A stretch of 64,000 nt of DNA from Clitopilus passeckerianus (Eukaryota; Basidiomycota; Agaricomycetes; Agaricales; Entolomataceae), in the NCBI GenBank assembly GCA_944990035.1, contig CALYLX010000141.1:620001-684000 (forward strand). The letters run 5' to 3'. The translations under genes were made by a program, and so were the position numbers. Positions 55,909 through 64,000 of the stretch are shown one piece after another; within the stretch, counting starts at the first letter, position 1, and every line of letters begins with the position of its first letter. The notes beneath the pieces were generated by a model, which ran no database searches, had not been told where the DNA came from, and saw nothing but the letters and a program-made list of their open reading frames with translations.

Positions 55909-56845
55909 ATGAGGTACGCCGCCGTCGCCGCTCCCAACGATGAGCTCAATATCTAACCTATTTCTTTCAACATTGTAGTTCCAAACTCTCAGTGTCAAGC
56001 GTGCGAGGCTCAGTCAAGGAATTGCTGGCCGATGCCACCGGCGAGAAGCAGAGGAAGTTCGTCGAGACCATCGAACTCCAGATCGGTCTCAAGAACTACG
56101 ACCCTCAGAGGGACAAGCGTTTCTCTGGAACTGTCAAGTTAGTATTGTGCTTGCTTGTAGTATCGATGTTATTGACCTGGTTTTACTCCGATAGGCTCCC
56201 CAACATTCCCCGTCCTCGCATGTCCATCTGCATTCTTGCTGATGCCAACGATATCGATCGTGCTAAGCAAATTGAGCTCGAGTACATGTCCGTCGATGAC
56301 TTGAAGAAGTGAGCCTCTATTCTGTGGCAATACCTCAGAGCGATTACTCATTGGTGTACAGGCTCAACAAGAACAAAAAGCTTGTCAAGAAGCTCGCCAA
56401 GAAGTACGATGCTTTCTTGGCCTCTGAAGCCCTCATCAAGCAAATTCCTCGTCTCCTTGGTCCCGGTCTCTCCAAGGGTGCGTTATCTCCTTCATTTGCT
56501 TCTACAACTAAACTTGACCTCCCTTTAGCCGGAAAGTTCCCCACCCCTGTCTCTCACGCCGAAGACCTCACCAACAAGCTCACTGAGGTTCGTTCCACCA
56601 TCAAGTTCCAGCTCAAGAAGGTTCTCTGCTTGGGTGTTGCCGTCGGCCACGTCGAGATGAACGATGACCAAGTCCTCGGTAACGTCATGTTGGGTACGTG
56701 CTGTTAGGCTTGATTCTAGTATGCGATACTAATGCTTAGCCTTTTAGCCATCAACTTCTTGGTCTCCCTCCTCAAGAAGAACTGGCAAAACGTCAAGTCC
56801 CTCCACATCAAGACCACCATGGGCAAGCCCATCCGTCTTTACTAG
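55909..56845 (+). CDS. RPL10A: 60S ribosomal protein L10a (uL1)
   Basis: Component of the L1 stalk that handles deacylated tRNA at the ribosomal E site. Six exons (55909-55913, 55979-56137, 56195-56308, 56362-56477, 56529-56693, 56748-56845) sum to 219 codons, 218 aa, close to the usual 217. Exon 1 is only five bases (ATG AG), typical of fungal ribosomal protein genes. Clear family sequence: [88 protein letters not shown] and [11 protein letters not shown] at the end. Codons are strongly biased, as expected for high expression. Confidence 0.97.
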
Positions 56846-57248
56846 ACGGCATATCTCGTTACGCGCTGGAGAGGGTGATGGAGAAGGTGTGATGTGGAAC
56901 GTTGGCAAGTACCAGTTTATGCACAACATGAAGCCTCGCACGCTTGTACCAACAGCTTTTCAAGGGGAGAAGCTGAGTGGGAGCTGAGACGGTATTAACC
57001 TGCTATCCATGTATCGATACTTACACGCCATGTATTCATCACGCATAAATCAGATTCATTGAACGAACCTATACTCGGCTCTCGTAAGCCCCCGGGCTGA
57101 TGCTCTTTGATGTCTCCTTGCCCATTCCTGATATGTGCTGAGGAAGGGACCACCTTAGTGGAGACTAAAGCAGCTCCTCATGCGCAAGATTCGACTATTA
57201 CTTGGGTCTAACAAGGTTTTCTGGATTCCTATATCACTGTACGCTAAG
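56846..57248. other. RPL10A 3' flank
   Basis: Non-coding. Holds CACAACATGAAGCCTCGCAC, which recurs at 60507-60575. Confidence 0.5.
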
Positions 57249-60075
57249 TCACTTCAGATAAATATCTAGGCCGTGCCAAAAACCATCTGGATCCTCCGCA
57301 CCGTTACTTATCTTCTCGGACCCTCCCAGGCCGTTCAACAATTCATCGTATATCTCACATGCCTCCCTTACATCCCTATCCCGTTTCTCCCAATCACCCG
57401 GCACCATCACCTGCCAGTTTTCATGTATGACACCTAACCCAGCACGTAACATGACTGCTAAATTCTCCTTTTCCTCGAGGAACCATCCTAGCCGCGCTGT
57501 CTGGTGTTCTTTCAACCTATGAGTATAGAAGTCGACCAAACTCGCGATCATCACGAGGAGGAGGATTCTGGGAGGGATAACTGCGTTGTCGGATGCTAGC
57601 ATGTCCGAAGCCTCACGGAGCGCGTAATGACGGACGGGAACGAGTAGACGGATCCGTTGGTGGTGATGAGGGTGAGGGTGAGGGCGATTGACGACTGAGG
57701 ATGAAGGGGATATCTTCTTGATTGAAAAAGATGACGATTCCCCGAAATACGAATCTCTCTTATGACAAGAGTAGAGAGTGGAATTCCGGCTACTCTCCTG
57801 GTCGATATCTGGGACCAATGTCGAGCTGGAAGGGTTCATCGGTCGTTGCTCCTTCTCCCTGCCTTCATCCTTAATATCTTCTACCGTCGACTCCGTTATT
57901 CCTCCCTGAGGAAGTACCAGGCCAGCCCTCCACAACGTCTCTATTCCCTTCGCCAAATCGAATTCTCCATCCCCAAAACCCATGGTCGAAATCGACGCCT
58001 GCAATTCGTCCACCATTGTTGCCGAGTGTGACGAAGGCGCCTTGGGACCATCATAAGTGTACCCTTCTTGACCAATACCGATACCAGCAGGGAGAAATGC
58101 CAGCATAACAACCGCGAACCGGGCATTCGTATTCATTTTAGGGCCCCATATCGATCGACGGAAGCGGTATTCGAAGAGTGCTCGAAGACCATAATCTGGT
58201 AGCACAGGGCCTGGAGAATGAACGTCGTTGTTATTGCTAGGCTGAGCCACCGGTGCCTGGGTTTCTGAGCGGCAAAGAACCCGGTACGGAGGCTGCATCC
58301 AGTTCTCCGATAACGAGCTGGGAGCCTGACTAGTACACCGCACCTGCCCATTTTCGACCGAATAACCACCGAATGCCAGTTTGCCGGCAATGCTGCTGGC
58401 CGCAAAGGGCAAACCTTCTACACTTGCTATCAACTTCTCCAGGCAATCTTCGTCTTCTTGGTTACATCGAGTAAGATCCACTCTGACGTCATGGCAATAG
58501 ACAGTAATGGCCGTCCTTGATGCATCGGGGGAGAGCAGGGGGAAGGAGTCAGATGCTGTATCGATCGAAACCCATCTTCTGGGGTGCAACCCTGTCGAAG
58601 TGAACGTCTGCAATCCAATGTCGGTGAAGCTGCTGTTCGGGGACGAATTCTGGCTAGGGCCATTGGTCAAAGGCGGGCATGATGCTAGAGTTCCTTGATA
58701 TGTTGCAAGCACCGTGACCTGCTCAAATCGCGAGAGGAAAACTAGGAGATCCGCGGCAATGTTTCGATAGCTTTCATCGTCCCAGAGCTCATGGAATCCA
58801 TCGAACATTATTAAAATCTTCCCTCCTCCCCCAGACGAGATAGAGGACTCGGAATTTGCCCGAATGTACAGGGAAATTCGTCTTTTCATGTCGTCCACGC
58901 TCATATCCAAAGTCTCGAGCCCAAGAGTGAGTCCCAAATCTGTATCGCCCCAATGGGATGCAGATTCATCATGCTCAAGGGCTTCCATAACCCACGAATA
59001 GACACGTCTTCCGCTGTACTCTGCATGCTCCAGCCTCTCCTTTTGAAGACAGTCCACCCTTGACCCCTTTCCCTGAGGCATGAAGAACGATGGCCATAGC
59101 CGAAATCGCAATCCGAAGTCAACCCAGAACATTCGATGGCCAAATTGAGTTTCTGCACGAAGCAGAGGGTTGTGTAGCAATTGGAGGGCCAGCGACGTTC
59201 TCCCTATACCTACAATGTTCACCGGAAGTTGGCGTCGTGAATAACTGAATTCGGGTGTAGATCTGTGAAGGGATGTGTAGGGACCATTAGGACTGAAGGG
59301 GAGAGGTGCATATGGCGTAGATTGACGCTCGGGAGATGTCATTTGAGTGACGAGAGAAGAGATCTGAGAAGAACGATCTAGGAGGTGGCGGCCGATCGGG
59401 GGCGGAATATAGGGGTGAAGGAGTAAAGTGTCGAGCTCATACCCTGGCGCTGCGAGCAACTGAGTTGTAAGGGCCTGTTTTCGTTCATAGTAAATACATG
59501 CATTCTCACGTGAAAGAGGCACTCACTGAGGTTTGCTGTTTGATATTTATGCCAATGTTCCAACACAGGAACCGAATGTGGATCCGCCCCTTCAGGTTCG
59601 AGATTTTCGCCAGCGGCGAATGTGAGGGTCCATCGATGTCCATCCATCGAACGAGCTCGGAGAAGCGTGGTGACCTTCAATAGTAAGCTATGAATTCATG
59701 GTTGAGACTCCATCCCATGATCATCTGGCAAAAGATGAGGGTACTCAAGAGCCGACGTACTCAATTAAGGACGAAATTAGAGACTTCTGGCAAAGGCCGG
59801 CGTGGTTGCCTTGAATTTCGTCGTAACACCAGAGTAGATAAACAAGTGAAGTCAAACGAGCGTAGGTACCTCGAAGAAGGTTTCTCAGGCATTTTTGCTG
59901 TTCATCTAGGCATGCAGAATCCTATTTCACGGTTGTAGAGCGAAGACCCCGTACAAGATTGGTGACTTACCAATTGGGCACCCACAAGACAAGAAATACA
60001 CTCTGCGAGTCTACCAACGCTTTTGCTATTCATCGTGCGTTCGGTAAACTTTAGAAGTTCGCGGGCCATTGACAT
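57249..60075 (-). CDS. NLR-like STAND NTPase
   Basis: Large protein with an NB-ARC-like ATPase core, the type used by fungi as intracellular sensors. Five exons (60075-59971, 59921-59870, 59809-59761, 59674-59527, 59474-57249) sum to 860 codons, 859 aa. A helical N-terminus (MSMARELLKFTERTMNSKSV; CQKSLISSLIESPRFSELV) of about 120 residues precedes the core. P-loop about 204-217: IVGIGRTSLALQLL, with Arg where Walker A normally has Lys. Walker B about 338-349: KILIMFDGFHEL. A GLPL-type motif about 487: VEGLPFAASSIAGKLAFGG. The C-terminal part has a winged-helix-like and helical region with His-rich and low-complexity linkers, but I see no LRR, ankyrin, TPR or WD repeats. The Arg substitution makes nucleotide hydrolysis uncertain. 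Confidence 0.75.
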
Positions 60076-60874
60076 TGTGGTGTGATCTTCGGCTCTAGCT
60101 GACCATTGAACTTGGCCTTCTCACACCCATTTCGGCAAGTGGAGTTGGCTGGAACTATGTTCAAGGTGTTTGAGGGGAGGATTCCGAGTGGTTTGCCTTT
60201 GACTGACATTGATGAGGCAAGGGTTTCTTCACCAAACGATCAACTATTCCAAGGCTCTGAAATATTGAAGGGCTTGAGATTTACGCTTTCTGACTTGTTG
60301 ATTTAAGGTGATGGTTTATTGAAATCTGATGTGTGTGCGTGGGCGTACATAGGCGATGCAAGCATCTTAGACACGGCAAGGGACTGTCATTAGGAGGTTT
60401 CGGAGGGCGCTTATGTCAGCGCGTACCTGACGATATACCCCCTTGTATACCTCGTTAGGCAGGATAAAGTGATGGACAAGTGGTAACAAGAAACTTCGGG
60501 AGTCCTAAATTATGCCCAACACGAAGCCTCGCACGCTCGTTCCAACAGGAGAAGTTGGGTGGGAGCTGAATACGCCTTGTCCTCAAACACGAAATCGTTC
60601 TATCGGGAAGGATCCTATGAACCTTCTGGAAGACCAATAACGATTGATAACTAACTTCTATTATTCATTAGTTAGGCTTGTCGCGTTAATTCTAGAACTC
60701 TACTCTAATTCATACCGATTCCTGACTACACCATCATTACCGAGAAAGGGAAGTTCCGTAACAATTCGTGGTTTTCTCATATATTGGATGTCTCTATGGA
60801 CGTGCTGGTTGATTAAGTTGAATGGAAGGAGTAGAATGGCGAATTACCATTCATTTCACACCTCGTTTCATAGT
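60076..60874. other. spacer with a copied RPL10A flank
   Basis: No gene. 60507-60575 matches the RPL10A 3' flank (see separate entry). Confidence 0.45.
60507..60575 (+). repeat. copy of the RPL10A 3' flank
   Basis: CACGAAGCCTCGCACGCTCG, then AGAAGTTGGGTGGGAGCTGA, match 56920-56990 with a few changes. A short dispersed duplicate 3.6 kb from its source. Confidence 0.65.
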
Positions 60875-62055
60875 TCACACCTCGCCGGTGCCCCGATGAT
60901 CGACCTTCAGATCGTACAGTTGAGAGCGAACCATCTGGCGAACTGCCATGGAGGCATCCTTCTCTGGTCCCTCGCTGGCCTGAAGAAGCTCGCTGAGAAC
61001 CTGATGCTGACGCAGTAAGACGGAACGTTCAACATCAGACGGGGGCCGGGACAGGAAGAGGCGTGCCCAGCAGAATAATATCTTGGGGCAGTTTTTTGCA
61101 CAACCTTGTGCGATTAGATCGTTGAACGGCAGGCGGGCGGACTCGCGCAGAATCGACCAGAAACGAGCGCGTGTATCCACCTTTGGAGTATCGGGATGAA
61201 GAAGAGCGTAGACGAGGTGGTCGTATTCTCCAGAGACGCGCTCTTCCGTGACGTTAAGAAGCGTTTCGGTGACGTTCAGGAGACTCTCGATGGAATTGAA
61301 GCTGTTGACGCAATGTATGAGACGTTTTGACTCCAGATATCGCACTATTGCTGACCAAGCCAAGGACGAGAGGACCGCCAAGAGCTCGAGCGCCGTACGA
61401 GCCACAAGCATACGTTTTGACTATGCAGAACCAGAGTTTCCGGGGTACCGAACGCCATGTGGAAGAGAATGTAGAGGAATAAGGTGACGTAAAAGTAAAC
61501 GTTCAACATCCAAGCCCCCACCGCTCCTATACCCGTTATTTGGATGAAACTGCTTAACCCAGCCATAAAGAACAGCAGGGATACACATATAAGCTCTTGA
61601 GTTGCAGCAATTGTGAAGGAGATATAGCAGATGCTGATCCATTGAGCATAACTTTGGTACAGGGAGAGCGGAGGAATCAGAGGTGGAAGTTGGGATTCAA
61701 GAACGCAAGGAAGTTGAAGAGTAAAGCAAAGGAACAGAAGAATAAAATTATATCCCCACAGAAATGACAGTTGAATAGCTCGAGGGCAAGAGCTCTGCAG
61801 GTCGTTTATCCAGGAGCTTCAGAAGCTGAGAAGCCCCTATGAAATACACAACTATGCCCACATACGTCAAAAGCTGCGGCGTCATGTTCACATCAGATTC
61901 GAATGGGCGTGTAGCGAAGCTCTTACCGTTGACGACTGCAGGGGATTTTGAGCTTTCCATGTTGCGACCACCGCATTGCGTTGTTGAATCTCCTCCTTTG
62001 AACAGATAAGCCACAATCGCCGAATCGCATCGTTCTCGCTTGCGGTATCAGACAT
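60875..62055 (-). CDS. predicted multipass membrane protein, family not recognised
   Basis: Exon 1 (62055-61927) reads MSDTASENDAIRRLWLICSK then VATWKAQNPLQSST. After one or two introns comes a strongly hydrophobic stretch: YNFILLFLCFTLQLPCVLES, WISICYISFTIAATQELICV, LNVYFYVTLFLYILFHMAF, at least three membrane helices. The last exon ends in a soluble part (YLESKRLIHCVNSFNSIESL, DHLVYALLHPDTPKVDTRAR, stop at 60875-60877). Splice choices near 61873-61800 and 61440-61340 are ambiguous, so the exact protein is uncertain. It is convergent with nothing and lies head-to-tail with the dioxygenase gene. Confidence 0.5.
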
Positions 62056-62316
62056 GCCGCGTTTTGAATGAGGTCGCGAAGAATGGGAGTTCGTCAAATA
62101 CGGGGATGATGGCAGGAACAAAGAAAGCTCCTGGCTTGACGTCTGACTGTGACCATATTGTTTGGCACTACCAGCCAGAGCAAATACGTCACTCCATCAA
62201 ATTAGAATTAGAATTCTCGAGAAGCGAACTTTTTATTATTATTGAATGGACTCCTACGTTCGGGTGTAATATTCATTCATGGTTTCCTAGCAGCCATCCT
62301 TGCTGTTTCGCTGTCC

Positions 62317-63710
62317 TCAGACTGCGGGATCTGCTTCCGTTCCACGACTTGCCATCCATGTTTCCGGACCCTGTTATTCAATTCAAGATGGATTAGGCTC
62401 GTCTTCCACTGAACGAAACGTAGCACACCCACCTTTCTGTTACTCATGCGTTGATACTTAATCCTGCGGGAGAACCATTCCTCAGCCGTAGAGCCCGTCT
62501 CGAAGTTCTGTTCAGGTTTACTCTTGACAGCCTCAGAAATCACAGAGCTATCCTCGACGAGAGCCCGAAGCACGGCGTCGTTGTTGGGACGTGTGAAAAA
62601 GACAAGGGACCAGCGCTCGAATGCCGACTGGGATCCGGGAGGCGCACTGATTGAGGGTAGAGTAGTGAATCAGTCAGTCGTATCAGCGTAGGAACACGAA
62701 AAGCTTACATGACGCGGTGCAGGTTGGATCGGAGAAGACCACCACTGAATATAGATAGCGCATCGCCGACGTTGCAAATAGCGTGGCCGGGGAGCGGCTG
62801 GAAGGGATGTTAACGGGAGGAGTATCACATCGAACAGTAAGGAGCCAGCCCACCTTGATATACTGCCATGATTCAGAACCCGGAACGAGAACTTGAAGAC
62901 CTCCGAGTTTGTTATGGAGGAATGACTGAACCAACGCTCTAGCAGTCAGTTTCATGTACAGATAATAATCGATGGTACTCACCAAAGTGCCGAAGTCGGT
63001 GTGGCTGCCAATGAGCTGCCCCTTCGTCTGCATATTGGCTGGGTTCTTGATCACTCGAGTTTCGCTTCCGCTGAACACCTTCTCTTCGTGAAACTTTCTG
63101 AGACCACCAATGGGGAGTTCGAGCTTGTCGTTGAAGATGTCCAGCAGGGTGTAATTGACGTCAAGAGACTTTCGGATGAAAGGTCTGATGGTATTCTCCA
63201 TTCGTGCGTTGACTGTAGAAGGGTAGGCTCGTCGCGCAACCTCCGGAAAAGCTAGCGCATCGTCTTTTGAGACGTTGATGAACTCGACCCAGTCTGGGTT
63301 CCCACTGGAGTCGACAGCGTTCGCGCCTGCTGCTTTATAGCTACGGATCCATTAGCATTGCTCTCTAGTCAGAGAACGGACGTGCCCGTACCCAAACGAC
63401 ATCCCGCCATCTCCTTGCTCGAACTTCATCTTCTCGTCCATAGCCAACGCCATTGTCTCCGCTCCCATCTCAAACATGCCTTCCGCTTCTTCATCAGCGC
63501 CGTGATTCTTGAGACTATGTCTGCATTAGCATCTGAGCTGAAGGATCTGGGCGAATCGACTTACTACCAGAACCCGAGCTTGGTCGCTGCTTCCCAGAGA
63601 CGGCTGATTTCTGAGGGATCGCGGGCTTTAAGGAGCTCGTAGTCGATGATCAGGAGCGGATGGGTAGGAATGTCACTTGGAAATGGGGGTAGAGTTACAG
63701 CAGGCATCAT
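62317..63710 (-). CDS. 2-oxoglutarate/Fe(II) dioxygenase, isopenicillin-N-synthase-like
   Basis: Non-haem iron oxygenase of the IPNS-like family (DIOX_N plus 2OG-FeII_Oxy). Seven exons (63710-63565, 63514-63392, 63340-62983, 62925-62854, 62797-62709, 62646-62433, 62370-62317) sum to 352 codons, 351 aa. DIOX_N start: PLLIIDYELLKARDP and LWEAATKLGFWYLKNHG. Iron ligands: HxD in LIGSHTDFGTL and the distal His in RSNLHRV. The co-substrate RxS motif is ERWSLVFFTRP. C-terminal GPETWMASRGTE is typical of fungal members of this group. Two in-frame ATGs (63710, 63707) are adjacent. Substrate unknown; such enzymes act in secondary metabolism or in oxidation of diverse small molecules. No biosynthetic partner is visible before the window ends. 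Confidence 0.88.
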
Positions 63711-64000
63711 GTACGAAGGCTGGGGTGTTCAGGAGTGGAATGGGATTAGACAAGTGGATGGGCAATCGAGGCGGAGATGCGCAGTCGAGAAAGTGGAGTC
63801 CGGAGACAAGATGTGATAGAAGCAGGGTACCCGTGTCTATCGCACCCGAGAAGCGTTGGAATCGCGATTCTGGATGCATTCCATGGATTTCCAGAGTTGG
63901 GGCGAAACGAACAGTTACAAAAGGAGTCTGAACCGACGTCACGAGTACTCATAAACGCCTCGTGGTGATTTCTGACAAACCCACGGAAGCAAATTTAACC
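63711..64000. other. upstream of the dioxygenase, no gene seen
   Basis: Overlapping short frames on both strands, none with support. Probably promoter sequence. Confidence 0.4.

Noticed and set aside
62683..63201. Single long frame as a separate 172-aa protein
   Set aside because: It reads through two introns of the dioxygenase; splicing restores the HxD and RxS motifs in one protein.

Overview
The window looks like nuclear DNA of a filamentous basidiomycete, most likely an Agaricomycete. Genes are broken by many short GT-AG introns (mostly 45-60 bp, some GC-AG), and the gene content fits that group: TRI5-type terpene synthases, a DUF6533 membrane protein, F-box-like paralogs, small secreted cysteine-rich proteins, an EasF-like methyltransferase and an NLR-like STAND ATPase. 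I rebuilt many gene models by hand from splice sites. Where I give exon sums, they keep frame across every junction. The species cannot be named from the sequence.

Region by region. 0-7 kb: three copies of a tiny secreted-peptide gene (one has lost its start codon) around a TRI5-type terpene synthase. 4.4-13 kb: a repeat-rich stretch of tRNA-like units with A-box/B-box motifs and three copies of the 5' end of HSE1. Only the last HSE1 copy continues into a full gene (13.1-17.6 kb). A second terpene synthase lies between HSE1 copies two and three. 18-24 kb: a pectin lyase split into 20 exons, its duplicated 5' debris, and a small cysteine-rich secreted protein family, two members of which are duplicated together with a second small gene.

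25-29.6 kb: a poorly defined hypothetical gene, an F-box-like gene interrupted by a stop codon, and an EasF/EgtD-like methyltransferase divergent from a cell-surface glycoprotein. 30-39 kb: an inverted duplication of the pair [glycoprotein 3' end + F-box-like gene], plus a broken third copy of the F-box gene cut off by an 88-bp sequence that also occurs inverted 5.5 kb away. 39.6-46.6 kb: an S10 serine carboxypeptidase, a DUF6533 seven-helix protein, a carboxypeptidase 3' fragment, a GPI-type relative of the glycoprotein and a small glycine-rich protein.

47.6-53 kb: three tandem short-chain dehydrogenase paralogs that lack the usual catalytic tyrosine; the third carries a nonsense codon. 53.9-64 kb: a secreted histidine-rich repeat protein, ribosomal protein uL1 (RPL10A), an NLR-like STAND protein, a multipass membrane protein and an isopenicillin-N-synthase-like dioxygenase.

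The genes do not form one pathway. HSE1 and RPL10A are housekeeping. The rest is accessory: secondary metabolism, plant cell-wall breakdown, secreted proteins and self/non-self-type proteins, in a neighbourhood with heavy local duplication and gene decay. There is no P450 or transporter beside either terpene synthase, so a compact terpenoid cluster is not supported. The strongest unexplained items are the tRNA-like array, the histidine-rich repeat protein, the 88-bp inverted repeat and the small peptide family.
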